Under the pieces are notes generated by a model. That model was given only the letters and a program-made list of their open reading frames with translations. It was not told the origin of the DNA and searched no databases. From the NCBI GenBank assembly GCA_022568135.1, contig JADFFQ010000026.1, forward strand, positions 1 through 47,740: a stretch of DNA of 47,740 bases. The letters run 5' to 3'. Shown one piece after another: positions 31,918-41,564 of the stretch. The first letter of the stretch is position 1; each line of letters starts with the position of its first letter. This DNA comes from Planctomycetota bacterium. Its GTDB lineage: Bacteria > Planctomycetota > Phycisphaerae > Phycisphaerales > SM1A02. The translations under genes were made by a program, and so were the position numbers.

Positions 31918-33052
31918 AGGTGCCGTCGCCTCCTTCGCCGGGGGTGCGACCGAAGTGCCCGTGGCAGGCGGTGGGGCGGTAGATCGGCCGAAGCAGATCC
32001 AGCGCCTCGATGATCCCGCGGGGCGTCAGCTCGAAATGCTCGCGGATGAGTTGGGCCAACTTCTGCTGGTCGATCTTCGCGGTGCCCTCGCAATCGACGC
32101 TGATCGAGGTTGGGTCCGCCTTGCCGATGGCGTAGCTGAGTTGCACTTCGCAGATGTCGGCCAAATCGGCGGCGACGATGTTCTTGGCGATATAGCGAGC
32201 CATGTAGGTCGCGCTGCGGTCCACCTTTGATGGGTCCTTCCCGGAGAACGACCCGCCGCCGTGCCGGCCGCGCCCGCCGTAGGTGTCGACGATGATCTTT
32301 CGCCCGGTGAGCCCGCAATCGGCCTGGGGTCCGCCGAGCTCGAACTTGCCGGTGGGGTTGACGTGGATGGTGATGTCATCGTGCCACCACTGGTCACCGA
32401 GAACCGGTCGAAAGATGTGTTCGACGACGGCCTGCTTGAGTTGGTCCTGCTTGTCGTTGAACTGCGGCCCGTGCTGGGTGGAGAGCACCAGCGTGTGGAC
32501 GCGCAGAGGTCGCCAGTCTTCATATTCCACGGTGACCTGACTCTTGGCATCGGGGCGCAGGTGCGGGATCTCGCCGGATCGACGGACCTGGGCCTGTCGG
32601 GCGACCAGCCGATGGGCTAGATCGATCGGCAGGGGCATGAGCGACGGCGTTTCACGGCACGCGAAGCCGAACATCATTCCCTGGTCGCCGGCCCCCTGGG
32701 CCTTGCCTGCCGCGAGGTCTTCGTCAACGCCCAGCGCGATGTCCGGGCTTTGCTGGTCGAGCGACACCTGCACGGAACAGCTGTGGCCGTCGAACCCCAA
32801 CGCTCCGTCGTCATATCCGATCTCCAGCACGGTGTGGCGGACGATGTCGGTAATGTCAATGTAGCTCTTGCAGTTCACTTCGCCGGCGATGACCACCATA
32901 CCGGTGGTCACCAAGACCTCGCACGCCACCCGGCAGTTGGGGTCAACCGCGAGCATCGCATCAAGGATCGCATCGGAGATCTGGTCGGCCAGTTTGTCGG
33001 GATGGCCCATGGAGACGGACTCAGACGTGAACAACTGCGATCGAAATGACAT
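31841..33052 (-). CDS. metK: S-adenosylmethionine synthetase
   Basis: 403 residues from ATG 33052 (a longer frame to 33151 is not conserved). MetK makes SAM from methionine and ATP. The start [20 protein letters not shown] carries the ATP-contacting [17 protein letters not shown] is the conserved signature with the flexible loop region. [20 protein letters not shown] is the phosphate-binding GGGAFSGKD-type motif, with Ser replacing Ala. [15 protein letters not shown] near the end is also typical. The product supplies SAM to the methyltransferases nearby, though co-regulation is not shown. It is divergent from the subtilase gene with a long shared upstream region. Confidence 0.96.
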   Translation of the reverse strand: MSFRSQLFTSESVSMGHPDKLADQISDAILDAMLAVDPNCRVACEVLVTTGMVVIAGEVNCKSYIDITDIVRHTVLEIGYDDGALGFDGHSCSVQVSLDQQSPDIALGVDEDLAAGKAQGAGDQGMMFGFACRETPSLMPLPIDLAHRLVARQAQVRRSGEIPHLRPDAKSQVTVEYEDWRPLRVHTLVLSTQHGPQFNDKQDQLKQAVVEHIFRPVLGDQWWHDDITIHVNPTGKFELGGPQADCGLTGRKIIVDTYGGRGRHGGGSFSGKDPSKVDRSATYMARYIAKNIVAADLADICEVQLSYAIGKADPTSISVDCEGTAKIDQQKLAQLIREHFELTPRGIIEALDLLRPIYRPTACHGHFGRTPGEGGDGTFTWEKTDKAAALRTAAQHHAPAATA

Positions 33053-33420
33053 GAGCGGGTCTCTGAGAAGTAACCTTTGACGGCCTGGAGCGCCGCCCAC
33101 GCTGCTGCAACGGGCGGCTTGGCCACCCCCTTGGAGAGCGTCCCACCCCACTCTAGCGTCCGGTCACGCGCCCGGCAAGACGCGCGTTTGGTCCCTGGAT
33201 TTCCCGCTCCCGATCATCACAGAGGCCCTATTTTCGCACCGGGATGGAAGATATCTGCGTTTTCCTCTCAGCCTCCCGTCAATGGTGAGGTACGCTATAA
33301 ATGAATGCGTCGATGGTTGGTCGTTGGCTGGGCCATGCGCGGCCCCAACCTCGATGGGTGAGTGTGGCGATGTGCCCGGCGCCTGCGGCTGAGCATCTGA
33401 CGTGACAAGGAGTGGAATCG
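33053..33420. other. Long divergent upstream region between metK and the subtilase gene
   Basis: About 370 bp, long enough for a structured metK leader. It has GC-rich dyads on the metK side but I could not match any SAM or SAH riboswitch core by eye. On the + side TATAAA (33296-33301) is a plausible -10 for the subtilase gene. Confidence 0.4.
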
Positions 33421-35013
33421 GTGCCTTGCCTGAGACGAATCGCTTCGACCGGCTGTGTCGTGCTGATGTCGGTGGGAGTTGGCGCGTCGATCGCCTCCGC
33501 TGCGGTCGATTCCGATCGAATCGCGGCGCCGGTATGGGGGCCGGATGTTTACGGCGGATATGCGTCAACGCACATCATCGTTCAGCTGGAGCCTGGGATC
33601 GAGCCTGGCCGGCTGGGCGACGGCCGGTTGACTTTGCTTGGGGTCGGCGAGCAGGCGCACCAGCCGTCGGGGCTGCGCGGTCCCGTCGGCGCCGGCGCCG
33701 CGACTGTCCAGGCCGCCGAAGTGATTGCCGCTGCGCTGCAGAGTTGGAAAGCTGAATTGATCACCCCGGCATTGACGACCCAGCCGGCCAATCGACAACT
33801 CGCTGCACAGATCGGACTTGATCGGTATTACAAGATTCATGTGCCGCCCGGCACTGACACGCCGGCCATGGCTGCGCAGTTCACGGGTTTTGTCACCCAC
33901 ATCGAGTCGGCCGAGGTCGATGGCATCGGCGGCATTGCTCAGACGATTCCGAACGATAACGATTTTGATCTTCAGTACGCGCTGCTGAACACCGGGCAGA
34001 ATGGCGGCATCCCCGATGCCGACATCGACGCCACCGATGCCTGGGATGAGACGACCGGATCCGATGCGCTGCTGCTGGCCGTGCTGGACGCCGGCATAAA
34101 TGAGCACGTTGAGTTCGGCGACCGGCTCGTGCCGGGCTGGAACACGGTTTCGAACAACGGCGACACCAGCGACTCATGCTTCTCGCACGGGACCCATGTG
34201 GCCGGTATCGCCGCCGCAACCGGGAACAACACCATCGGCATTGCGGGGGTCAACTGGGCGGTGTGGGTGATGCCGGTTCGTGTGCTCAACGGCTGCAAGG
34301 GCATCGAGTCGCCCCTTGCCGACGGCATCATTTTCGCCACCGACCATGGCGCCGACGTCATCAATATGAGCCTGCAGTTTGGCGGCGGCTCGGACTATCT
34401 GCATGACGCGGTCACTTACGGATATATGTCCGGCGTTGTCCTTGTGGCCGCAGCCGGCAACTTCGGCTTCACTGGTGGCGTGGCCTTCCCCGCCCGATGG
34501 GATGAGACGATCGCCGTCGCCGCCACCGACAATCGGGATGATCGCTGGTCGGGCTCGAACACGGGGCCGCAACTGACCGTTGCCGCCCCCGGCGTCAATG
34601 TGTGGTCGCTTTTCGGCTCGGCCAACTATGCATTCAAGACCGGCACTTCCATGGCCACGCCGCATGTGTCGGGACTGGCCACGCTGATGTTGTCGCTCGA
34701 TGGATCGCTGACGCCCGATGAGGTCCGCGACATTCTCCAAGCCACCGCGGATGACGTTGACGCCCCCGGCTTCGACAACAATACCGGTTTCGGCCGGATC
34801 AACGCCAACGCGGCGCTGTTGGAAGTGTTGGCCGGGATCAGCATTCCAGGCGACCTTGACGGCGACGGAGCCGTCGGCATTCTCGATCTGCTGATCCTGC
34901 TGACCGCATGGGGACCGTGCCCCGATCCGCCCGATGAGTGCCCGGCCGACCTTGACCTCGATGGCTCCGTCGGCATCCTCGATCTGCTCTCTCTGCTGGC
35001 CTACTGGGGGTGA
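33421..35013 (+). CDS. Secreted subtilisin-family (S8) serine protease with C-terminal dockerin-like repeat pair
   Basis: 530 residues from GTG 33421; AAGGAG at 33407-33412 fits this start, not the GTG at 33412. A signal peptide ends about residue 27 (VLMSVGVGASIASA). A propeptide-like region follows. The catalytic triad is complete: Asp223 in AVLDAGINEH, His256 in SHGTHVAGIAA, Ser410 in KTGTSMATPHVSGLA, with oxyanion Asn in AAAGNFGF. After residue about 475 come two dockerin/EF-hand-like repeats, GDLDGDGAVGILDLLILL and ADLDLDGSVGILDLLSLL, ending at WG, the C-terminus. It would be an exported, Ca-dependent protease and is the first of five tagged proteins in a row. Confidence 0.92.
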   Translation: MPCLRRIASTGCVVLMSVGVGASIASAAVDSDRIAAPVWGPDVYGGYASTHIIVQLEPGIEPGRLGDGRLTLLGVGEQAHQPSGLRGPVGAGAATVQAAEVIAAALQSWKAELITPALTTQPANRQLAAQIGLDRYYKIHVPPGTDTPAMAAQFTGFVTHIESAEVDGIGGIAQTIPNDNDFDLQYALLNTGQNGGIPDADIDATDAWDETTGSDALLLAVLDAGINEHVEFGDRLVPGWNTVSNNGDTSDSCFSHGTHVAGIAAATGNNTIGIAGVNWAVWVMPVRVLNGCKGIESPLADGIIFATDHGADVINMSLQFGGGSDYLHDAVTYGYMSGVVLVAAAGNFGFTGGVAFPARWDETIAVAATDNRDDRWSGSNTGPQLTVAAPGVNVWSLFGSANYAFKTGTSMATPHVSGLATLMLSLDGSLTPDEVRDILQATADDVDAPGFDNNTGFGRINANAALLEVLAGISIPGDLDGDGAVGILDLLILLTAWGPCPDPPDECPADLDLDGSVGILDLLSLLAYWG

Positions 35014-35207
35014 GTTGGGCCGCCACGGACTCACGCCGCAGCCGCTGCTCGAGGATTGCTGGGGGGCCGATTTTGCAAGTCCCGCTTGGCTTTTCCGGCT
35101 CGACGGTTCATAATGAATGAGGTTGTTCGCCCCGGTGACCTCGCAGCGTAAGCTCGCAGGACCCCGCAACTTCGTCTGCCCAACCCGACCACCGCCAGGA
35201 GGAGATC

Positions 35208-36479
35208 ATGACATCGGGTCCAATGAATAGCGGTTGTGTGTTGGCCGGCTGGGCCTGCGTCGCCCTGCTCACGGCCATGCCCGCCTCCGCGGGATTTCCG
35301 GCGAAGAACGTTTCACTTTACGCCCACCTGTCCGTGGAGGATTTCGACGCCGAGTTCGCTGAGGACTGCTGGGGCTACGTGTCACCTTCAGGACGGGAGT
35401 ACGCGATCATCGGCCTATCGACCGGCACGGGCTTCGTCGAGATCACCGATCCGACGAACCCGGCCATCATCGATGTGGTGCTGACGCCGAACCAGGGCCG
35501 GGACATGAAGGTCTTTGGGCACTACGTCTACAGCAGCTCCGACGCCGGCCCGTTCCACATCATCGATGTGCAGGACATCGACCACGGCATCGTCACACTG
35601 GTCAATACGATCGAGGGCGGGACGCACAACATCGCGATCAACGAACAAAGCGGATTCCTCTACGCGTGCGTGGGCGGAGCGATGGTTGTGGTGAGCCTCG
35701 CCGACACGATCAATCCCGAACTGGTGGCGATCTGGGAGGGTGGGGCCCATGACGCCCAGGTGGTGACCTATACCGACGGGCCGTACGCCGGACGAGAGAT
35801 CGCCTTCGTCTTCGCGGGCTGGAGTCAGCAGGTTGATATCGTCGATGTCACCGACAAGTCCGAAATGTTCCTGGTGGGAAGTACGACGTATCCGAACGCC
35901 GGCTATACCCATCAGGGATGGCTTTCGGAGGACCGAAGATACCTCTATGTCAAGGACGAGCTGGACGATATCCAGCGGACGTCCATCTTAGACGTGAGCG
36001 ACCTGTCGAACCCGTTTCCGGTCGGCGAGTTCACGACCGGGCTGCCCTCCACGGACCACAATCTGTATGTTCGCGACGGTTTCGTGTTCGAAGCGAACTA
36101 CACCAGCGGCCTGCGCGTGTTTGACGCCTGCGACCCGGTCAATCCGGTTGAAGTCGGGTTCTTCGACACATTCCCGGCGAACGACGATCCCGGCTTCAGC
36201 GGGGCCTGGTCCACCTATCCGTTTTACCCCAGCGGCACCGTCATCGTCAGCGACCGTACCGGCGGGTTGTTTATCCTGGATGTGAGCGCGGCGATTGGCG
36301 GCGGCTGTAGCACGGGCGACATCAACGGCGACGGGATGGTCGGCATCATCGACCTGCTGATCCTGCTGAGCGCATGGGGACCGTGCCCCGATCCGCCCGC
36401 GCCCTGTCCAGCCGACCTCGATGGCGATGGCGCCGTTGGCGTCCTCGACCTGCTCATCCTCCTCGCCAATTGGGGTTGA
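35208..36479 (+). CDS. Secreted choice-of-anchor-B/LVIVD beta-propeller protein with dockerin-like repeat pair
   Basis: 423 residues with AGGAGATC upstream of the ATG. Signal peptide MTSGPMNSGCVLAGWACVAL... cleaved about PASA-G (residue 28). Blades of an LVIVD-type propeller: GFVEITDPTNPAIIDV, FHIIDVQDIDHG, VSLADTINPELVAIWEGG, QVDIVDVTDKSEMFLV, TSILDVSDLSNPF, LRVFDACDPVNPVEVGFF. Conserved GRDMKVFGHYVY and TDHNLYVRDGFVFEANYTSG match the choice-of-anchor-B domain of surface proteins. The tag is GDINGDGMVGIIDLLILL plus ADLDGDGAVGVLDLLILL, ending at ANWG. Ligand unknown; probably cell-surface or matrix protein. 194 bp after the protease. Confidence 0.88.
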   Translation: MTSGPMNSGCVLAGWACVALLTAMPASAGFPAKNVSLYAHLSVEDFDAEFAEDCWGYVSPSGREYAIIGLSTGTGFVEITDPTNPAIIDVVLTPNQGRDMKVFGHYVYSSSDAGPFHIIDVQDIDHGIVTLVNTIEGGTHNIAINEQSGFLYACVGGAMVVVSLADTINPELVAIWEGGAHDAQVVTYTDGPYAGREIAFVFAGWSQQVDIVDVTDKSEMFLVGSTTYPNAGYTHQGWLSEDRRYLYVKDELDDIQRTSILDVSDLSNPFPVGEFTTGLPSTDHNLYVRDGFVFEANYTSGLRVFDACDPVNPVEVGFFDTFPANDDPGFSGAWSTYPFYPSGTVIVSDRTGGLFILDVSAAIGGGCSTGDINGDGMVGIIDLLILLSAWGPCPDPPAPCPADLDGDGAVGVLDLLILLANWG

Positions 36480-36607
36480 ACCGACGATTCGCCGGGGATA
36501 CCTTTCAAGGGAAGTCCACAGCGGAAGCTCCGGCGCAGGCCATCGGGACGGCGCACAGCCGCTTTGGGTGCGTCCTCGTCGGCTCCGGTCCAAGCGGGAG
36601 GAAGACC

Positions 36608-39139
36608 ATGCATCGACGCGCGTTGGCGGTTGGTTTGCTGGGCGTGGCGGTATCGCTTGGAGGCCGAAATCCCGCTCCATCGCAAGCGCCTCCACAGGGG
36701 GTCTCGCCCGAGGCGAGCCGCGAGCCGGTCATCACCACGTTCAACGCACTGCGCCGTGTCGCACGGCCCCGGAGTTCCTCCGGAGGCGCGGTGGCCGGGG
36801 CTGCACCGCATGTCACCTTCCTGAGCACCAATGATGACCCCGAAGGCGACATGCCGCGCAATGTTGTCTTTACGCCCGACGGCTCGACCGCGATCATCGT
36901 CAATCGCGACACGGACAACCTGACCTTCTTCGACCTGGCGACCCAGACGATCACCCATACCGTGGGCTTGGAGGATTTTCCGGTTGACGTGGCGGTGACG
37001 CCCGACGGCCAATATGCCGTGGCCCCCAACGTCTTTGGCAACTCGGTGTCGGTGGTACACATCCCCTCGCACACCGTCGCGGCTCACGTGCCCATCACCG
37101 GCGATCAACCGTACCGCGTGGCCGTTACGCCGGACAGCCGATTCGTCGTGGTGGGCGTGATCAATGACGCCGTGAACTCGTCCTTCTCCGTGATCGACTT
37201 GGTCACGCTCAGCGAAGAGTTGTCATTCCCAAGCGCGCCGCAGGGGGTGTTCGGCGGGTTCTTCACGCCCGAGCCGGGGATCTTCGGCAATATCTTTACG
37301 CAGTTTGCCCTGACGCCGGACGGGTCAACGATTGTCCTGCCCGACCGCGGCGGTGCCCGCGTGGTGCTGTATGACCGCACCACCGGGACCGAGCTGGCGG
37401 ACCTGCCTACGGCCGGTCTTCCCACCGCTGTGGACGTCAGCAACGACGCAACGCTCGCCGTGGTGAGCCATGAAGGCGCCACCAGGCGCATTACGGTGAT
37501 CGACCTGGTGCAACTGAGCATCTGCGACGAGTTGACGACCACGGCCGACCTTTTCAACCAGATCATTCGCATCACTCCGGACAACTCGTACGCCATCGCC
37601 GCGATCCTCAACAACGTCATCTTCGTCAACCTCTCCACCGGCGCGACCACCGCGACGTTGGCCACCGGCACCGTCGGCGACATCGAGCTCTCCTTCGACG
37701 GGCAGTACGCGTTCGTTTCGAACTTCAACGCACGCGTGATCGACCTCTCATCGCAGGCGATTGTGGACACGATCACGTTCGCTTCCTGCTATGACGCGGC
37801 GACCAGTCCGACCGAGTTGCGGGCGGTCGCGCTGAACAACCGCTTCCGTGAGGATGTTCATTTGTACGACATCGCCGGAGCGAGCGGATTCTTCGAGGGA
37901 AGCGCGCCAAGCGGCGAGGTGCCCGAAGGTGACGCCACTCGAACCCTCGCGGTCACGCCCGACGGCACCATCGCCGTGGCGGTCAACAACACCTCCGACA
38001 ATGTGTCGATCATCGACCTTTCGACCTCCAAGGTCCGCGCCTACGTGCCCACCGGCCGGCGCTCCCTGGGGGTTGCGGTGACCGCAGACGGCCGATACGC
38101 GGTCGTGGCCAATGCCAACTCCGACACCGTTTCGGTCATCGATCTCACGACCGACACCCGCGTGGCGAACCTGCCCGTCGCCTCCCGGCCGGCCGAGGTG
38201 CGCATCTCCCCGGACAGCCGGCGGGCGTACGTGACGACGGTGGCCGGTACCGACCGGGTTCATTTCATCCAGCTCGACGGCGCCGCAAGTACCGTAACCG
38301 GCTCGCTCATCACCGGCCAGATGGGCTCAATCGGCTACAGCTACGGTGTCCTCAGCGGCATCGAGCTCAGCCCCGACGGCTCAGTCCTTGCGCTTTGCAT
38401 CAGCTTCGACGACGAGCTCATGCTCGTTGATACGCTCAGTCAAACCGAAGTGGCCCGCGTGCCGATCGGTGGTTTCCCGATTCGTGTCGCTTTTTCGCCG
38501 GACGGATCGCGCGCGTACGTCGTGCATTCTTTCAGCGACGATGTCTATGTCGTCAGCATCGCGGGCCCGTCGTCCGACGTCGAGGCGGTCGTCGGCGGCG
38601 TCGACTTCCCGCTCACCGTCAACGTGGACGACACCGATTCCTACGTCTATGTCGGCAGCTTCAACTTCGCCAGCCCGGCGATCAAGGTGATCGATACGTC
38701 GTCGAACACGATCGTCGGCACCGTGCCGCTCACCGGCCGGCCACGCGCCGCGCACCTTTCCGCCGCTGATTCGATCTTGTATGTCGCGACCACTGAAAGC
38801 GAACTGGTACGAATCAGCGCCATGGGGGCCGCCTCGGCCATCATCGATACATTCGCGTTGACCGGCAGTCCGTCGGACATGGCCTTCAATGAGGCGACCA
38901 AGCGAGCGGTCATCGCCCAGCCAGTGCCCGACGGGGTTGACCTCGTCTCCTTCGGCGGCTGCCCCGCCGACCTCGACGGCAACGGCAGCGTCGGTATCCT
39001 GGACCTGCTGAAGCTTTTGAGCAACTGGGGACCATGCCCTCCTCCGCCCGACTCCTGCCCCTGGGACATCAACGGCAACGGCACCGTTGGAATCCTCGAT
39101 CTACTGACCTTGTTGGCCAACTGGGGCGCCTGCCCGTAA
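36608..39139 (+). CDS. Secreted YVTN-family beta-propeller protein with dockerin-like repeat pair
   Basis: 843 residues from ATG 36608, preceded by GGGAGGAAG. An in-frame ATG at 36374 lies inside the previous gene and is rejected. Short signal peptide (RALAVGLLGVAVSLGG). The body is built of repeated blades with the YVTN pattern: VTPDGQYAVAPNVFGNSVSV, VTADGRYAVVANANSDTVSV, ISPDSRRAYVTTVAGTDRV, FSPDGSRAYVVHSFSDDVYV. At least a dozen blades can be counted, probably two propellers. The end has ADLDGNGSVGILDLLKLLSN and DINGNGTVGILDLLTLL, finishing WGACP. Such proteins are surface structural or binding proteins. RBS spacing and orientation fit an operon or tandem cluster with its neighbours. Confidence 0.88.
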   Translation: MHRRALAVGLLGVAVSLGGRNPAPSQAPPQGVSPEASREPVITTFNALRRVARPRSSSGGAVAGAAPHVTFLSTNDDPEGDMPRNVVFTPDGSTAIIVNRDTDNLTFFDLATQTITHTVGLEDFPVDVAVTPDGQYAVAPNVFGNSVSVVHIPSHTVAAHVPITGDQPYRVAVTPDSRFVVVGVINDAVNSSFSVIDLVTLSEELSFPSAPQGVFGGFFTPEPGIFGNIFTQFALTPDGSTIVLPDRGGARVVLYDRTTGTELADLPTAGLPTAVDVSNDATLAVVSHEGATRRITVIDLVQLSICDELTTTADLFNQIIRITPDNSYAIAAILNNVIFVNLSTGATTATLATGTVGDIELSFDGQYAFVSNFNARVIDLSSQAIVDTITFASCYDAATSPTELRAVALNNRFREDVHLYDIAGASGFFEGSAPSGEVPEGDATRTLAVTPDGTIAVAVNNTSDNVSIIDLSTSKVRAYVPTGRRSLGVAVTADGRYAVVANANSDTVSVIDLTTDTRVANLPVASRPAEVRISPDSRRAYVTTVAGTDRVHFIQLDGAASTVTGSLITGQMGSIGYSYGVLSGIELSPDGSVLALCISFDDELMLVDTLSQTEVARVPIGGFPIRVAFSPDGSRAYVVHSFSDDVYVVSIAGPSSDVEAVVGGVDFPLTVNVDDTDSYVYVGSFNFASPAIKVIDTSSNTIVGTVPLTGRPRAAHLSAADSILYVATTESELVRISAMGAASAIIDTFALTGSPSDMAFNEATKRAVIAQPVPDGVDLVSFGGCPADLDGNGSVGILDLLKLLSNWGPCPPPPDSCPWDINGNGTVGILDLLTLLANWGACP

Positions 39140-39141
39140 GG

Positions 39142-39160
39142 CCGCGACCACCGGTCGCGG
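39142..39160. repeat. Short palindromic repeat, family B (copy 2)
   Basis: CCGCGACC, loop ACC, GGTCGCGG; starts 3 bp after the stop of the YVTN protein. Same arms as 13753-13771. Confidence 0.7.
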
Positions 39161-39292
39161 TCCGACGCCCCGCACCACACGCGATCCGCCACCCGATCCG
39201 CGTCCTGTGAGCGCGGTTTTCAAAACAATCTTCTTGCCGCCACGCTCCCCGCCGCGGATAATGCTCCGGGCGTTTGAGGCGCGATCACCCGT

Positions 39293-39368
39293 TAGCCCCC
39301 GGCTCTGCCGGGGGGTCAACCTGGCCTGGCCGTCGGTTGCCGATTCGATCCCCGGGCCGAGCCCGGGG
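39293..39368. repeat. REP-like doublet, family A
   Basis: TAG-CCCCCGGC-TCT-GCCGGGGG (39293-39314) and CCCCGGGC-CGA-GCCCGGGG followed by CTATGGG (39350-39374), in opposite orientation about 35 bp apart: a BIME-like pair. The two ends read TAG... and ...CTA. Confidence 0.75.
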
Positions 39369-39434
39369 CTATGGGAAAGAATGTTGCACCGCTGAGGAAT
39401 CGAGTCCGCCTGCGGCGGACAAAGGAGAAATGAA

Positions 39435-39662
39435 ATGACCATCCCACGTATTCATCATTCAACTCGCCCAGCATCCTTCATCGTTGTCTCGTCGGTCCTG
39501 GTCGGCGCCACCGCCGGCAGCGCCCTGGCCCAGCCGTCCACGGCCGGCCCTGGCGGGCCCGGCACGGTCCTGTCACACCAGAAGATTAGCGACACCGAGG
39601 GCGGCTTTACCGGCACGCTGGATGATTCCGATTTCTTCGGCCGCTGGGACGCCTGCGAATGA
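39435..39662 (+). pseudogene. Truncated FG-GAP repeat protein (signal peptide and first motif only)
   Basis: 75 codons with a good RBS. The signal peptide runs to SALA-QP (about residue 32). Then GTVLSHQKISDTEGGFTGTL and DDSDFFG match the first blade of planctomycete FG-GAP/integrin-like proteins, where the continuation is normally a DLDGDG-containing repeat. Here the frame reads RWDACE and stops. The rest of the protein is gone, and the next gene starts 110 bp later, so a deletion between related tandem genes is likely. Translation may still occur and yield a short secreted peptide. Confidence 0.65.
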
Positions 39663-39771
39663 ACATTATGAATGCACAATCGTGGATGATGAAAGAGCCA
39701 GGAATGTTCGGCGTCGGATCGAGAACCGGACTATCGAAACTGTAGACTGTCTCGCTCGGAGGACTTACACC

Positions 39772-41394
39772 ATGAAGAACATACGGAGATATCTCGCATG
39801 CCTGGCAGCAGGAGGTCTGTGCGCGACGGCCGCCGCGCAGACCGTCGAATGGGTGCGAGAGTACAATGGCCCGGCAAGCGAGTTCGACGGTGCCTGGGCG
39901 ATCACTGTCGACGCCGCGGGCAATGTGTATGTCGCGGGCGGCAGCGAGTCCGCAACAAACAGCGAAGACTACACGATCGTCAAGTACGCCCCGGACGGCA
40001 CTCCGTCGGACACGTGGCCGGACGTCGGCTCTGGCGCGGGGGTCCGCCGGTACGACTTCGTAAACAACTTCGATCGCGCGAACGCGATCGCGGTCGACGA
40101 GTCCGGCAATGTGTACGTGACGGGTCAGTTCATCAACGAAGCTGGGTGCTGTAACTATGACTTCGGCACGTTGAAGTACGACGCGGCGGGGAGTTTTCAG
40201 TGGGTGGCGACACACAACGGGCCGGCGAGCCAATGGGACGAGGCCCACAACATCGCGCTGGACGGACTCGGGCACGTCTACGTGACCGGCAAGGTCGTCG
40301 TCAGCCCAATGGACAAGACAGACTACAGCACAATCAAGTACGACGCGGCGACCGGCCAGCCGTCGGCGTCCTGGCCCGACGTCGGCTTCGGCGTCGGGGT
40401 CCGAAGATACAACAGTCCGCAGTCCTGGGGATTCGGAGACACGCCCCTTGCCATGGTGGCCGACCGGTCCGGCAATGTCTATGTCACGGGAGGCGCAGAA
40501 GGCGACATCGCCACCGTCAGGTACGATGCGGCCGGAAACGAAGTCTGGGCGGTGCGCCATGACTCCGGCAACTTCAACGATGCGGGCGGGGACATCGCCT
40601 TGGACGAGACGGGGGCAGTTTACGTCACGGGCAGCCTGAATCTTGCCGGTACCTACTACGTCACACTCAAGTACGACGCGGATGGCACGCTTTCTGCAGA
40701 CTGGCCCGACGTCGGGTTCGGTGAGGGAGTGCGCGTCTACCACGGTCCCGGCACCGGTTGGGACTCTGCGAGCGCCATCGCGCTGGACGGGTCCGGACGC
40801 GTCTACGTGACCGGCCGGAGCTGGGGTGTTGGCACAGGGATCGACTACGCCACGATCAAGTACGACCCGGACGGCAGCCCGTCGAGCACCTGGCCGGATG
40901 TGGGCTTCGGCGTCGGCGTCCGCCGGTACAGCACCGCGGGGGAGTTCGACGATAAGGCCGATCACATCGCCGTGGACTTGGCTGGAAACGTCTATGTGGC
41001 CGGCACTGTGGATTGTGACGCCGGCTGCGCCCAATGGACGATCGTCAAATACAGTCCGTCAGGCGCGGAGTCGTGGGTGGGCACCTACAACAGTCCGGGA
41101 CTGGACCAGGACTACCTGACCGGGCTGGTTGTCGACGATTCGCGAAACATCTACGCGACCGGCTTCGGCCTCGGAAAGGGAACGAACTTTGACTACGTTA
41201 CAATCAAGTACTCGCAGCCCGCCGGGTGCACCTGGGATCTCAACAGCTCAGGCGACGTAGGCATCCTCGATCTGCTTGCGCTGTTAGCCGCGTGGGGCAG
41301 CGATCCCGGCGGGCCGCCGGACTTCGACGGCGACGGCGTGGTCGGCATCCTTGACCTGCTCACACTGCTCGCCAACTGGGGCCCGTGTCTCTGA
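39772..41394 (+). CDS. Secreted SBBP-type beta-propeller repeat protein with dockerin-like repeat pair
   Basis: 540 residues from ATG 39772 (CGGAGGA upstream). Signal peptide RYLACLAAGGLCATAAAQ. Eight or so repeats of about 55-60 residues each carry a core such as AITVDAAGNVYVAGGSE, AIAVDESGNVYVTGQF, AIALDGSGRVYVTGRSW, and a linking strand YDADGTLSADWPDVGFGEGV with WPDVGFGVGVRRY recurring nearly identically. These are SBBP/NHL-like blades. Tag: DLNSSGDVGILDLLALLAAW and DFDGDGVVGILDLLTLL, ending WGPCL. The first tag repeat has lost one Ca-ligand position (NSSGD). Function beyond a surface repeat protein unknown. Confidence 0.88.
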   Translation: MKNIRRYLACLAAGGLCATAAAQTVEWVREYNGPASEFDGAWAITVDAAGNVYVAGGSESATNSEDYTIVKYAPDGTPSDTWPDVGSGAGVRRYDFVNNFDRANAIAVDESGNVYVTGQFINEAGCCNYDFGTLKYDAAGSFQWVATHNGPASQWDEAHNIALDGLGHVYVTGKVVVSPMDKTDYSTIKYDAATGQPSASWPDVGFGVGVRRYNSPQSWGFGDTPLAMVADRSGNVYVTGGAEGDIATVRYDAAGNEVWAVRHDSGNFNDAGGDIALDETGAVYVTGSLNLAGTYYVTLKYDADGTLSADWPDVGFGEGVRVYHGPGTGWDSASAIALDGSGRVYVTGRSWGVGTGIDYATIKYDPDGSPSSTWPDVGFGVGVRRYSTAGEFDDKADHIAVDLAGNVYVAGTVDCDAGCAQWTIVKYSPSGAESWVGTYNSPGLDQDYLTGLVVDDSRNIYATGFGLGKGTNFDYVTIKYSQPAGCTWDLNSSGDVGILDLLALLAAWGSDPGGPPDFDGDGVVGILDLLTLLANWGPCL

Positions 41395-41564
41395 TCCGCT
41401 GGTGGCACGCACGCCCGATCACGACCGCCATTGCCCCGTCCGGAGCCACGATCTGTTCACACGGCTTGTGAACCGGGGTTGACCTCTACGGTGCCCGCAT
41501 CATCCTTGCCCAGACCCAGGTACAATCCCGGGTGTTCGTGGCTGCACGCGGAAGGAGGGTGACG

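Larger units (their letters stand above)
39140..39434. other. Repeat-bearing gap before the truncated FG-GAP gene
   Basis: Nearly 300 bp holding three palindromes (39142-39160 family B; 39293-39315 and 39350-39368 family A). No gene recognised. AAAGGAG at 39421-39427 is an RBS for the following short gene. Confidence 0.6.

Noticed and set aside
33053..33300. Possible SAM or SAH riboswitch upstream of metK
   Set aside because: The leader is long and GC-rich, but I could not match any conserved riboswitch core by eye; a covariance-model search would be decisive.
39607..41034. Long open frame antisense to the SBBP propeller gene
   Set aside because: The periodicity comes from the repeats of the + strand gene; no start or domain supports it.
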